Of a stretch of 35,908 bases of DNA, positions 16,501-24,548 are shown piece by piece (position 1 is the stretch's first letter; each line of letters begins with the position of its first letter). Source of the DNA: Methylobacterium sp. Leaf125. Lineage in GTDB: Bacteria > Pseudomonadota > Alphaproteobacteria > Rhizobiales > Beijerinckiaceae. The notes below the pieces were generated by a model. That model did no database searches. It saw only the letters and a program-made list of their open reading frames with translations, and had not been told where the DNA came from. A program made the position numbers and the translations under genes. The DNA lies in assembly GCF_001423085.1 (NCBI RefSeq), contig NZ_LMNU01000013.1:1-35908 (forward strand), in the 5' to 3' direction.

Positions 16501-16989
16501 CTCGGCCTGGAGGCCGCTGTAGCCGCGCAGGCCCGAGGCCGCCGCGAACAGGCTGGCGCCGACCTCGCCCTCGGCATCCATCATCTCGGCCGCCCCCGCC
16601 CGCAGGGCGCGGGCGTCGAGGCCGAAGGCGCGGCAGAACACCTCGCGGGACAATCCGCCGAGGAAGGGCGCCAGGGCATCCTCCGGCAGGGCCGCGTCGG
16701 CGGCGTCCACGAGGGTGTTCCGGTTGCCCTTGCGCCGCCGGAAGCCGAGGCGGCGCCCGTCCGCGGCGCGGATCTCGGCGCCGATCCGCATCTGCGGCAT
16801 GTCGTGCAGGAAGTCGTAGCGGGTCCGGGTCTCGATGCCGAACAGCAGGTCCGTGACGGCGCTGAGCGCCGAACTCTTGCCGGCCTCGTTGGCGCCCAGC
16901 ACCACGTGCAGGCGCGCATCCTCGCGGAACGTGACGGTGCGGTCCGTGAAAGGGCCGTAGCGTTCGAGGACGAGGGAGAGGAGACGCAT
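13537..16989 (-). CDS. SbcC/YhaN-like AAA ATPase with long coiled coil
   Basis: A 1150-residue SMC/Rad50-like ATPase. Walker A GANEAGKSS is at 32-40. A very long Ala/Arg/Glu coiled coil follows (about 180-1000). The C-terminal half-site carries the signature LSEGTRDQLYLALRLA and Walker B FIGDDLFLTFDD, then TILF-type strand QPILFTHHRH. The N-terminus (LSLVLERYGPFTDRTVTF) and overall plan match the YhaN branch of the SbcC group. It should partner the nuclease encoded 60 bases upstream to process DNA ends or hairpins in an ATP-driven way. No zinc-hook CxxC is obvious in the coiled coil, which separates it from classical Rad50/SbcC. Start ATG 16989 gives the conserved beta-strand opening. Codon use is uniform and host-like. 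Family is clear; the exact DNA substrate is not. Confidence 0.88.
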   Translation of the reverse strand: MRLLSLVLERYGPFTDRTVTFREDARLHVVLGANEAGKSSALSAVTDLLFGIETRTRYDFLHDMPQMRIGAEIRAADGRRLGFRRRKGNRNTLVDAADAALPEDALAPFLGGLSREVFCRAFGLDARALRAGAAEMMDAEGEVGASLFAAASGLRGYSGLQAELETEAAGIFMPRAAQSRTFYQALQRYDEARKAIRAGELRAGDWRDLNGEIEGAGATLVALKAERARIAAEQARLTRLRRVGPLLQAIDAAAARAEAEPDLIAVPEAWIDRLGQALTVRRTTAEAAARTRAAAAEATLALEQVPVEEGVLARADEILEAFRGADRFDKGGIDLPRIQGEADAFARELAQLAARIGLPDAEALRARQPSDAARTRIEGLIRAGREDAATIARLRQDLAAREAERDRLAAATAGAGALADPTPLRTDLKAFAGLRRDLDRRDDLDAALTREAASIRTQAGRLSPPIPDLDAYAAGRPPSAEAVARYRRTLDGALRERDRAADRLAAAQGAVAQRRARLEARAAGRPIPSLADLLALRIRRDALLAELPGGAPDVLARFGAALAAADRAADDLVSDAARVAEQGADTRSLAAEQAEAAAADEALAACEARLAEGAAAWWAAWAPCGIEPAAPAEMAAWLTEVETLQDSAQGLETTRLEQARMAARVEACRAPLADLSRRAGLPDLDGLDLGRMLVRLEDRVGELALRWEAVREARTRAETAAEQIARTAAALAEALAREAAWRTAWGPALADLGLAAEATPDEAEAALAAWRAVPAALSERDNRLGRVNGIARDIAVYREAVARLTAAVAPDLAALPPTAAMKALHTRLQDALRGETRRAELARQRDAAEAARMQAARAAQAAAADLTALMAEGPAAGLPPGTDPEALHGRLTDRRACEAELAERRAELARAADGLAEADLRADLAALTGDDIEGSLANLAAEAEDLDQRGQRAFADRDRHERRRIELEGGIGAELALAQRKAAEAELQANARHWAVLKLASLMLGTAIGRHRAGQQDPLLTRSGALFGGLTGGAFAGLAQDYDAADTPRLAGRRASGELVPVEGLSEGTRDQLYLALRLAYLEDYAARAEPAPFIGDDLFLTFDDARTAHGLEALAAVGDTIQPILFTHHRHVADLARARLGDAVDVLDL

Positions 16990-17049
16990 TGGAACCTTGG
17001 GGGGGAAGGCGGGTCTGACGCTCGGGGCGGACGACGGCGGGTTCGGGCC

Positions 17050-18300
17050 CTAGCAGGTCCGCCCGGAGAGGCGGCCGAGGATCACCGCCTCCGCCTCCGC
17101 GCAGAGGGCCTCGAGGTCGGCGGCGAGGTCGTCCTCGGCGGCGAGGCCGGCCGGCATCTTCGCGGCGATCTCGGCCAGGGCCGCCCGGGCGCGGGCGCGG
17201 AATTCCGGCTCGTGGTCCACCGCCGCCAGCAGCGTGGCGGGGTCGATGGCCGCGAAGGCGTCGGGGCGGGCCTCGGCGACGGGCCGGCGCGGACGGGCGG
17301 TCTCGATCTTCAGGCGCTCCAGCCAGATATCCTCGTGGATGCGGTGGGCGGCGGCCTGGATCTCGGCAGTGAGCCCCTCGCGGTCGGCCGCCAGGCGGTC
17401 ATGGGCGGGGGTCTCCCCCCGCAGGCGCACCCGCACGGCGATGAGGCGCGCCGCGGCGGCCTCCGCCAGGGGGCGCAGGGCCGCCTCGACCAGGGCGACC
17501 GCCGCGCGCTCGTCCGGCACGCCGGCGAGATCGACCTCGACCGGCTGGAAGCGGGCCTGGTCGACGATGAGGCGCTCGACGCCCTGCACCCGCCCGTCGG
17601 CGACGGACACCGCGACGGCGCCCTTCTGGCCGGGCTCCCGGATGCTGCGCCCCTGGAGGTTCCCGGGAAACACGATCCAGGGGTCGCGGGCGAGTTCGGC
17701 ATACTCGTGCACGTGGCCGAGCGCCCAGTAGGCGTAGCCCCGCCCCGCCAGGTCGGCCACCGAGCAGGGGGCGTAGGTGGCGTGGGCCGCGTGGCCGGTG
17801 CAGGAGGTGTGCAGGATGCCGATGTTGAACCAGCCCGGCAGGGCGGGCGGATAGGTGAGGGCGTAGTTCTCCTCCACCGCCCGGTTGGGGAAGCTGCGGC
17901 CGTGCAGCGCCACCCGGACGTCCGCGAGGCGGTGGGTCTCCGCCCGGGTCGTCGGGAAGCTGCGCACCGAGTCCGGCAGGGTGATCGATCGGGTGATGAC
18001 GCTCTCGGCGTCGTGGTTGCCGCGCACCAGGATGACGGGGATGCCGGCCCGGTCGAGGCGGGCGACCTGCCGGGCGAAGAACAGCCCGATGGTGTTGTCG
18101 GACCAGTCGCCGTCATAGACGTCGCCGGCCACGATCAGGAAGGCGACGCCCCGCTCGATCGCCAGGGTGACGAGATCCTCGAAGGCCCGGCGCCCCGCCG
18201 AGGCGAAGCGCCGGGCGATGTCGGGGTCCTTGAGGGCGAGGCCGCTGAGCGGGCTGCCGAGATGCAGATCGGCGGCGTGGATGAAGGTGAACGCGGACAT
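17050..18300 (-). CDS. SbcD/YhaO-like metallophosphatase DNA nuclease
   Basis: A 416-residue calcineurin-fold nuclease. Metal ligands are visible in order: HAADLHLG (8-15, Asp11 and His13), GDVYDGD (59-65, Asp60), GNHD (94-97), ILHTSCTGH and ALGHVHEY. This is the SbcD/Mre11/YhaO pattern. The C-terminal third (from about 250) is helical and should bind the ATPase partner. Start ATG 18300 places the first strand (FTFIHAADLH) at the N-terminus as usual; the longer open frame upstream is rejected. It is followed after 60 bases by the SbcC/YhaN-like gene in the same direction, the standard order for this pair. Likely role: nuclease subunit in double-strand-end or hairpin processing. Confidence 0.9.
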   Translation of the reverse strand: MSAFTFIHAADLHLGSPLSGLALKDPDIARRFASAGRRAFEDLVTLAIERGVAFLIVAGDVYDGDWSDNTIGLFFARQVARLDRAGIPVILVRGNHDAESVITRSITLPDSVRSFPTTRAETHRLADVRVALHGRSFPNRAVEENYALTYPPALPGWFNIGILHTSCTGHAAHATYAPCSVADLAGRGYAYWALGHVHEYAELARDPWIVFPGNLQGRSIREPGQKGAVAVSVADGRVQGVERLIVDQARFQPVEVDLAGVPDERAAVALVEAALRPLAEAAAARLIAVRVRLRGETPAHDRLAADREGLTAEIQAAAHRIHEDIWLERLKIETARPRRPVAEARPDAFAAIDPATLLAAVDHEPEFRARARAALAEIAAKMPAGLAAEDDLAADLEALCAEAEAVILGRLSGRTC

Positions 18301-18454
18301 GCTGTGCGGATGAGGGGCCCTGAGAGGCGTCCGAGGCGGGAGGATGCGGGCACCAGGGTCGCGGGTTTGGCGCCCGATTGCAACGTGGGCGTTCGGATCC
18401 GCCCACAAGCCCTTACGATTCCACGGCTTTCGGTCCGGGTCGCGCCGGCGGCCC

Positions 18455-21400
18455 TCACCCGTCGAGGGTCATCAGGCTGGCATTGCCGCCGGCGGCCGCC
18501 GTGTTGAGGCTGACCACGCGTTCGCGGACGAGGCCCTCGACCGGATAGGCCTCGGTGCCGGCGGCCGGATCGGGGCGGGGCCGCAGGATGGCCACCAGGG
18601 GCCCGGGACGGGCGGCCAGGGCCGCGGCGAAGGCCGTCAGGGCCTCGGCCTCGCCCTCCCACAGGACCGCGTCGGCAGCGGTCTCCGGATCGGCGGCCCG
18701 GATGACCCCGTCCAGGGCGGGCGGCAAGGGGCGGGGCAGGGGGTGGGGCAAGGGCTGGAGGGAGGGTTGGAGGGAGGGTCGGGAGAGGGCGGCGAGGAGC
18801 GTCCGGGCCGCCGCGGTGGGACCGAGAACGACGCGGTTGCCGGTGGCGAGCGCCGCGCCGATCTGGGCCGCGAGGCCGGTCCCGGTTGTCGCCCGGCACA
18901 GGATGGTGCCGCGCGGATGCAGGCCGTAGCGGTTCTCCTCGCCCACGGGTCCCGGCAGCAGGAGCCCGCCGCCCACGGGGCTGCCGGCGATCAGCGCCTC
19001 AGCGGCCGCGGCCTCCCCGGGCCGGCCCTGATCGCGCAGCCATCGGACCCAGGCCAGGGCCGCCGGGGCGGGAGGCCCGGGCGGGAGGCCGGTCCCGGCC
19101 GGGGCGGCGGCGAGGAGGCGCCGCAGCATGAGCGGGCCGCCGGCCTTGGGGCCGGTGCCGGACAGGCCGTGCCCGCCGAAGGGCTGCACCCCGACCACGG
19201 CCCCGACGAGGGTGCGGTTGACGTAGAGGTTGCCCGCCGCGCTCTGGGCGCAGGCCCGGGTGATCGCGGTGTCGAGGCGGGTTTGGATGCCGAAGGTGAG
19301 GCCGTAGCCGGTGGCGTCGATGGCCGCGACCGTCGCCGCGAAGGCGGCGCGCTCGAAGCGCACCACGTGCAGCACCGGGCCGAAGACCTCGCGGGTGAGG
19401 GCGGCGACGGACGGGATCTCGATCACGGTCGGGGCGACGAAGGTGCCCCGATCGCAGGATTCCGGCAGGGGCGCCCGATGCACGGGATATCCGGCGGCGC
19501 GCATCGCGGCGACGTGGGCCTCGATGGCGTCGCGCGCCTCGGCGCCGATCACCGGGCCGATATCGGTGACCAGCCGGTCCGGGTTGCCGACCCGCCACTC
19601 GGCGAGCGCCCCCGTCAGCATGGCCAGGGTCCGGTCGGCGATCTCCGCCTGCAGCGCCAGCAGGCGCAGGGCCGAGCAGCGCTGGCCGGCGGAATCGAAG
19701 GCCGAGACCAGGGTGTCGGCCACCACCTGCTCGGTCAGGGCCGAGGAATCGACCACCAGGGCGTTCAGCCCCCCGGTCTCGGCCACCAGGGGCACGGGGT
19801 GGCCATCCGGGTTCAGGCGCCGGGCGAGGATCGCCTGGATGCCCGCCGCGACCGCCGTGGAGCCGGTGAACAGGACGCCGTTCACGCGCGGATCGGCGAC
19901 GAGGGCGGCCCCGGTCTCGCCACCGCCGGGCAGGAACTGGAGGGCGCCGGCCGGCACCCCGGCCGCGCGCAGGATCCGCACCGCCTCGGCGGCGACCAGC
20001 GGGGTCTCCTCGGCGGGCTTGGCCACGACGCCGTTGCCGGCGGCGAGCGCCGCGGCCACCTGTCCGGTGACGATCGCCAGGGGAAAGTTCCACGGGCTGA
20101 TGCAGGCGACGACCCCGAGGGGCCGGTGCGTGGCGGCGGTGACGTCCCGGACCGCGCCGGCATAGTAGCGCAGGAAGTCCACCGCCTCCCGCACCTCCGC
20201 CAGGGCGTTGGCGGCCGACTTGCCGGCCTCGCGGATCAGGAGGCCGATCAGCGCGGGCTGACGCGCGCTCAGCGCCGCGGCCGCCGCCTCCAGGATCGCC
20301 GCCCGCGCCGCGCCCGGCCGCGCGGCCCAGGCGGCGGCGCCGGTTCCGGCCTGGGCCAGGGCTTCCCCCACGAGATCCGCTCCGGCCTCCACCACGGTGC
20401 CGACGCGGTCCGCCCGGTCGGCCGGGTTGCGGATGTCCCGGGCCGGCCCGGTGCGCTCGGCCTCGGCCAGCATCGGCACCGCCCGCCAGAGACGCCCGCC
20501 CTCCGCCGCCAGGCAGTCGGCGAGGTCGGCCAGCCCCTGCTCGTCGGACAGGTCGAGGCCGGCCGCCGCGACCCGGTCGGGGAAGAGGTCGCGGGGCTTC
20601 CGGATCGCCGGGTGGGGGGCGCCGACGGGCTGCGTGGCCCGCACCACCGCGACCGGGTCGGCGGCGAGCTCGACCGCGGCCACGCGCGCATCCAAGACGC
20701 GGTTGACGAAGGAGGAATTGGCGCCGTTCTCGAGGAGGCGGCGCACCAGGTAGGCCAGCAGCGTCTCGTGGGTCCCCACCGGCGCGTAGATCCGGCAGGG
20801 GCGGTCGAGGCCGTTCGGTCCCACCACCGCGTCGTAAAGGGCCTCGCCCATGCCGTGCAGGCACTGGAACTCGTAGCGCCCGAGATGGAAGTCGGGCCCC
20901 GCCAGGGTGTGGAGGGCGGCCAGGGTCTGGGCGTTGTGGGTGGCGAATTGCGGGAAGATCGCCTCGGGGGCGGCGAGCATCCGCTCCGCGCAGGCGCGGT
21001 ACGACAGGTCGGTGTGGACCTTGCGGGTGAAGACGGGGAAGTCCTCCAGGCCCGCCACCTGCGCCCGCTTGATCTCGGTGTCCCAGTAGGCGCCCTTGAC
21101 GAGGCGGACCATGAGGCGGCGCCCGGAGCGGCGCGCGAGATCGACGAGGACCGCGGTCAGCGTCAGCGCCCGCTTCTGGTAGGCCTGCACCACGAAGCCG
21201 AGGCCGTTCCAGCCGGCGAGGTCCGGGTCGGCGCAGAGGGCCTCCAGGATGTCGAGGGAGAGGTCGAGGCGATCGGCCTCCTCGGCGTCGATGTTGAGGC
21301 CGATGTCGTCGCGGCGGGCGAGGCGTGCCAGGGCGGCGACGCGGGGCAGGAGCTCGGCCATCACCCGGTCCCGCTGGGCGCGGACGTAGCGCGGGTGCAG

Positions 21401-22198
21401 GGCCGAGAGCTTGATCGAGATGCCGGGGCCGGCGAAGGGGCCGCGCCCCGCCGAGGCCGCGCCGATGGCGTGGATGGCGTGCGTGTAGTCGGCCGTGTAG
21501 CGCGCGGCATCGGCCGCATTCATCGCTGCCTCGCCGAGCATGTCGAAGGAGTGGGTGAAGCCGCGCGCCTCCTGGGGGCGGGCCTGGCGCAGGGCCTGCG
21601 CGATGGTCTCGCCGGTGACGTACTGGCCGCCCATGCGCCGCATGGCCTGGTTGACGCCCGCGCGGACCAGGGGCTCGCCGCCCCGGGCGACGACCCGGGC
21701 GAGGGTGCCGGACAGTCCGGCCGCGCGGCGCTCCGCGGCGGGGGCGAGGCGCCCGGCGAGCACCAGCCCCCAGGTGGCCGCGTTGACGAAGCGCGAGGGG
21801 CTGTGCCCGAGATGGGCCGCCCAGTCCCCCTGTCCGATCGTGTCGCGGATCAGGGCGTCGCGGGTCTCCGGATCGGGAATGCGCAGCAGCGCCTCGGCGA
21901 GGCACATCAGGGCCACGCCCTCCTCCGTCGACAGGCTGTATTCCCGCAGCAGGCCCTGGACGCCGCCCACCGGGCCCTGGGCGCGCAGGCGCCCGACGAG
22001 GTCGTGCACGAGGCGCGCGGTGACCGCCGCGGCCCCGGGATCCGTCGTCACCGCCTCCAGGCAGGCGGCGACGCGCTCGGGCTCCGGCGCGCAGGTCTCC
22101 GCGGTCAGGCGGCGACGCAGGGGCGTCGGCGCGGCGCGCGGCTCCAGGAAGGCACCGAAGGGGCGGGCTGACGACGGTGCCGGATCGGCAGGGCGCAT
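18455..22198 (-). CDS. putA: Bifunctional proline dehydrogenase / L-glutamate gamma-semialdehyde dehydrogenase PutA
   Basis: A 1247-residue enzyme that oxidises proline to glutamate in two steps, with FAD in the first domain and NAD in the second. Proline dehydrogenase region about 160-505: FTHSFDMLGEAA (214-225), RLVKGAYWDTEIKRAQ (365-380) and RRLLENGANSSFVNR (486-500). Aldehyde dehydrogenase region about 580-1040: ACISPWNFPLAI (698-709), FTGST (777-781), catalytic Glu807 in AETGG and Cys841 in GQRCSALR. A C-terminal ALDH-like domain of about 200 residues follows, as in long type-B PutA. There is no N-terminal ribbon-helix-helix, so it does not repress its own gene. The C-terminal domain contains a low-complexity Pro/Leu run (SLQPSLQPLPHPLPRPLPP) encoded by a G4-prone repeat. 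A PAS/HTH regulator gene is divergent. Confidence 0.96.
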   Translation of the reverse strand: MRPADPAPSSARPFGAFLEPRAAPTPLRRRLTAETCAPEPERVAACLEAVTTDPGAAAVTARLVHDLVGRLRAQGPVGGVQGLLREYSLSTEEGVALMCLAEALLRIPDPETRDALIRDTIGQGDWAAHLGHSPSRFVNAATWGLVLAGRLAPAAERRAAGLSGTLARVVARGGEPLVRAGVNQAMRRMGGQYVTGETIAQALRQARPQEARGFTHSFDMLGEAAMNAADAARYTADYTHAIHAIGAASAGRGPFAGPGISIKLSALHPRYVRAQRDRVMAELLPRVAALARLARRDDIGLNIDAEEADRLDLSLDILEALCADPDLAGWNGLGFVVQAYQKRALTLTAVLVDLARRSGRRLMVRLVKGAYWDTEIKRAQVAGLEDFPVFTRKVHTDLSYRACAERMLAAPEAIFPQFATHNAQTLAALHTLAGPDFHLGRYEFQCLHGMGEALYDAVVGPNGLDRPCRIYAPVGTHETLLAYLVRRLLENGANSSFVNRVLDARVAAVELAADPVAVVRATQPVGAPHPAIRKPRDLFPDRVAAAGLDLSDEQGLADLADCLAAEGGRLWRAVPMLAEAERTGPARDIRNPADRADRVGTVVEAGADLVGEALAQAGTGAAAWAARPGAARAAILEAAAAALSARQPALIGLLIREAGKSAANALAEVREAVDFLRYYAGAVRDVTAATHRPLGVVACISPWNFPLAIVTGQVAAALAAGNGVVAKPAEETPLVAAEAVRILRAAGVPAGALQFLPGGGETGAALVADPRVNGVLFTGSTAVAAGIQAILARRLNPDGHPVPLVAETGGLNALVVDSSALTEQVVADTLVSAFDSAGQRCSALRLLALQAEIADRTLAMLTGALAEWRVGNPDRLVTDIGPVIGAEARDAIEAHVAAMRAAGYPVHRAPLPESCDRGTFVAPTVIEIPSVAALTREVFGPVLHVVRFERAAFAATVAAIDATGYGLTFGIQTRLDTAITRACAQSAAGNLYVNRTLVGAVVGVQPFGGHGLSGTGPKAGGPLMLRRLLAAAPAGTGLPPGPPAPAALAWVRWLRDQGRPGEAAAAEALIAGSPVGGGLLLPGPVGEENRYGLHPRGTILCRATTGTGLAAQIGAALATGNRVVLGPTAAARTLLAALSRPSLQPSLQPLPHPLPRPLPPALDGVIRAADPETAADAVLWEGEAEALTAFAAALAARPGPLVAILRPRPDPAAGTEAYPVEGLVRERVVSLNTAAAGGNASLMTLDG
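18728..18748 (+). other. Predicted G-quadruplex motif inside putA
   Basis: Four G-runs of at least four bases (18728-18731, 18733-18736, 18739-18743, 18745-18748) are separated by loops of only one or two bases, an ideal intramolecular quadruplex pattern on the plus strand, the template strand of putA. More G-triplets follow to about 18785. The array encodes the Pro/Leu-rich insert in the PutA C-terminal domain. Confidence 0.7.
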
Positions 22199-22444
22199 CG
22201 CGGGCTCACGGTCTCGGGCGGAGACGCCGCCTCGGCCGGGAAGGATGGGACGCGACGCCGCGCGCGTCGAGGCGCCGCCCGCGGGGGGACGCGCCGAGGC
22301 CCGTCCCGAGACTTATTCAAGCATAGACGGCGCGAACAGGCCAGTAGAACCATCGCGTCAACTGGACACTCCAAAGCAAGAGCCGTAAGTTTCTCGCGGA
22401 GCCGAGCGATCGGCCTCCGCCTGGACGTTCGTTCCCGAGACCGC
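22199..22444. promoter_or_regulatory. Divergent promoter region between putA and the PAS/HTH gene
   Basis: A 246-base gap with both promoters. The part at 22310-22400 is less GC-rich than its flanks and is the likely promoter core. I cannot name a -35/-10 pair with confidence. Divergent layout suggests, but does not prove, that the neighbouring regulator acts here. Confidence 0.4.
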
Positions 22445-23461
22445 ATGGTTCCCCCCTTCGCCTCCGTCGAGACCCTGCGCCTGCTCGAAGGATTCGGCCT
22501 GACGGGATCCTGGAGCTGGGGATTCGCCGAGAACGAGCATGCCTGGTCGCCGGGGCTCTTCCGCATCCTGGGCGTGCCGAGCGGCACCGTCCGGGCCGAC
22601 TACCGCCTCCTCCACAGCCTGATCCACCCGGCGGATCGCCCGTCGACGATGAGTCCCGCCTCCATTCAACACGCCGGACTCCTGACGGAGCAGACCTTCC
22701 GGATCCTGCGGCCGGACTCGACCCTGCGCACCGTCATGAGCCGCGGCGAGATCATCGTCTCGCCCACGGGCCGGCCCCTGCGGGCCCACGGGGTACTCAT
22801 CGATGTCAGCGACCGGGAGGCCCTGGCCCGGGCCCATGCGGCGCAGCGGCGACGCGAGCGCGCCATCTTCGAGAAGGTGCGGGCCTTCACCTCGACCACG
22901 GCGATCTACCCCTTCCGGACCTTCTCGCCGGAGTGGCTGGAGCTGGTGGGGCTTCCCGAGGCCGAGCTGCTCGACGAACCGACACGGCCCGTCGTCGCGA
23001 CCGAGCGGCGCCACTGGCGCGACTACGGACGCGAATGCTACCAGACGCACCGGATCGTGCACACGCTGCCGACCCTGACCCTGGCCAACGGCGAGACCGT
23101 CCCGTACCGCATGGTCATGATCCCGGTCCTGGATGGGCAGGGCACGCTCGAACACTGGACCAATTACATCGGCCCGGCCGGATTGCCGGTGCGTGCCGCC
23201 GGCCCGATGCTGGAGGGGCTGGAGCAGCGCCTCGAAGGGCATCACATCCGCGCGGCGCGCGCCCTGCTGGACTGGTCCATGGCCGACCTGTCCCGGGCCA
23301 GCGGGCTGTCGTTCTCGACCATCCGGCGCCTGGAGGGAGGCGGGGAAGCCCTCGTCCCGTCCAGCCGGCACCGGGCCATCGCTGCGCTGCGCGCGGCCGG
23401 GATCCTGTTCTCGCTGGTCGAGGGGTCCACCATCGTCGTCGGGAAGCCCGGCGCGGCCTGA
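22445..23461 (+). CDS. PAS-domain regulator with C-terminal XRE-type helix-turn-helix
   Basis: A 338-residue protein. Residues 18-122 read as a PAS domain with the PAS_3-like pattern (GSWSWGFAENEHAWSPGLFRILGV, then LIHPADRP and VLIDVSDRE). Residues about 140-243 look like a second, more divergent PAS or sensor module. Residues 263-325 form a XRE-like HTH (HIRAARALLDWSMADLSRASG, then LSFSTIRRLE and AIAALRAAGI). The HTH part matches the short alphaproteobacterial XRE regulators. No kinase, cyclase or receiver domain is present, so it is probably a one-component sensor and regulator in the cytoplasm. It is divergent from putA and could control it; redox or ligand sensing is possible but no cofactor residue can be assigned. 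The fusion order (PAS first, HTH last) is uncommon in my experience. Confidence 0.8.
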   Translation: MVPPFASVETLRLLEGFGLTGSWSWGFAENEHAWSPGLFRILGVPSGTVRADYRLLHSLIHPADRPSTMSPASIQHAGLLTEQTFRILRPDSTLRTVMSRGEIIVSPTGRPLRAHGVLIDVSDREALARAHAAQRRRERAIFEKVRAFTSTTAIYPFRTFSPEWLELVGLPEAELLDEPTRPVVATERRHWRDYGRECYQTHRIVHTLPTLTLANGETVPYRMVMIPVLDGQGTLEHWTNYIGPAGLPVRAAGPMLEGLEQRLEGHHIRAARALLDWSMADLSRASGLSFSTIRRLEGGGEALVPSSRHRAIAALRAAGILFSLVEGSTIVVGKPGAA

Positions 23462-23485
23462 ACGCCGTCCCGGCCCCGGCCCAAG

Positions 23486-23519
23486 CCCCTGCAAGGGGGG
23501 ACAAGCCCCGGCAACGGGG
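23486..23519. terminator. Two adjacent hairpins between convergent genes
   Basis: CCCCT-GCA-AGGGG (23486-23498) and CCCCG-GCAA-CGGGG (23506-23519) sit between the stop of the PAS/HTH gene (23461) and that of a minus-strand small gene (23549). Both are symmetrical and could stop transcription from either side. There is no T-run. Confidence 0.45.
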
Positions 23520-23548
23520 ACCTGCGGCAGGCGTCTACCGGTCTAGGT

Positions 23549-23692
23549 CTACAGGAAGTGGCGATACACCACGCGGGTGTCGGCTTCCGGCTGGAGGCCG
23601 CTCCGGTCGGCGGCACTGCAGGTCGCAGCGGCGAAGGGCGAAATCATCGCGACGAGGGTCAGGAGCCAACGAAACGGACCTGCGGCAATCAT
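23549..23692 (-). CDS. Small exported protein, 47 residues
   Basis: The ATG at 23692 is preceded by GAGGAG six bases upstream, a strong ribosome binding site that also rules out the longer upstream frame. The product starts with Arg-containing MIAAGPFRWLLTLVAMISPF, a hydrophobic core of about 15 residues, and a possible cleavage at AAATCSAA. The Cys at residue 25 is not in a clear lipobox. A short polar tail (DRSGLQPEADTRVVYRHFL) follows. I do not recognise a family. It stands alone and faces the PAS/HTH gene. Confidence 0.6.
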   Translation of the reverse strand: MIAAGPFRWLLTLVAMISPFAAATCSAADRSGLQPEADTRVVYRHFL

Positions 23693-23882
23693 CGGAATCT
23701 CCTCGGCCGGGATGGGATCGGCGGGTGGGGATCGGAGCGTCACCTGCGATGGTTACGGGCCTGAGCCCGGATCCTCCATGGACCGATCCGGCAGGTTTCG
23801 CGGTGCTGAGGCGCACCCGGCCGCGCTGTGGACGGTCGCGCGCGACCGGGGCGCGCCGTCGCCTTTGGCCGTAGGGTGGGCC

Positions 23883-24341
23883 ATGGCTGCAGGGATCCTG
23901 GATCGCGACCGGTTCGCGAAGTGTCGAGCGCTGATGGAGCGCGGGGCCACGCCCGGCGAGCGCGCGGCCGGACGCGCCGCCGCGACCCGGGTGGCCGCCG
24001 CCGCCAGCCTCAGCCTCGCCGACGCGGTCGCCCTGGCGGATGCCCGTCGCCCGCAAGCCGGCCCGGGCCCCGCACCGAACCGCGACCGGCCGCGCCGGCC
24101 CGCCGAGCGCACCTACGCCTGGGCGACGCCCAGGCCCGCCCCGGAGCCGGTGACGGTGGAGGAGGTGCAGCGGCAGAAGGCGGCGGACGCGGCGCGGCGC
24201 AAGAAGGCGGCGGCGCGTGCGCAGCGGCGCCCGCAGGCCGCCGATCCCGAGTGGGAGCACTGGTCCGGCGAGGTCCGCGAGGCCCAAGCCGCCCGGGACC
24301 GGGACTGGGCGCAGCGGCGTCCGCCCCGTGCCGGCGACTGA
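23883..24341 (+). CDS. Charged hypothetical protein, DUF2786-like N-terminus
   Basis: A 152-residue protein. The first 50 residues (RFAKCRALMERGATPGERAA, then GRAAATRVAAAASLSLADAVAL) resemble the DUF2786 helical module, seen in small bacterial proteins of unknown function. The rest is rich in Arg, Pro, Ala and Lys with helical VEEVQRQKAADAARRKKAAARAQRR and a closing DPEWEHWSGEVREAQAARDRDW. No signal peptide or membrane segment. I chose ATG 23883 because AGGGTGGG lies just upstream and the family-like part begins there; the open frame extends back to 23577 with less protein-like content. DNA or RNA binding is conceivable from the charge but not shown. Confidence 0.55.
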   Translation: MAAGILDRDRFAKCRALMERGATPGERAAGRAAATRVAAAASLSLADAVALADARRPQAGPGPAPNRDRPRRPAERTYAWATPRPAPEPVTVEEVQRQKAADAARRKKAAARAQRRPQAADPEWEHWSGEVREAQAARDRDWAQRRPPRAGD

Positions 24342-24548
24342 GGCGCCGGCCGCGTGGCCGCAAGCGGCCTGACAACCGCACCCGAAAGCATCTTTGGATC
24401 GGGACGCACCGATCCCAGGCGTCCGATGCCCGATGAGACGGTGCCGAAGGGGCACCCTGGCGGACCCGATCGGCGGATCGGATGGCGAGGCTGGGACGTG
24501 GGCGGCACAGCGGCGGCGGTCCCCGCCTCGCCCCCCCGGCGGGACGCC

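Noticed and set aside
13594..18507. 1637-codon plus-strand open frame
   Set aside because: Antisense shadow of the SbcC-like and SbcD-like genes, caused by strong GC3 bias; Gly/Arg/Val/Asp-rich with no domain.
18344..22171. 1275-codon plus-strand open frame opposite putA
   Set aside because: Antisense shadow of putA with no recognisable domain.
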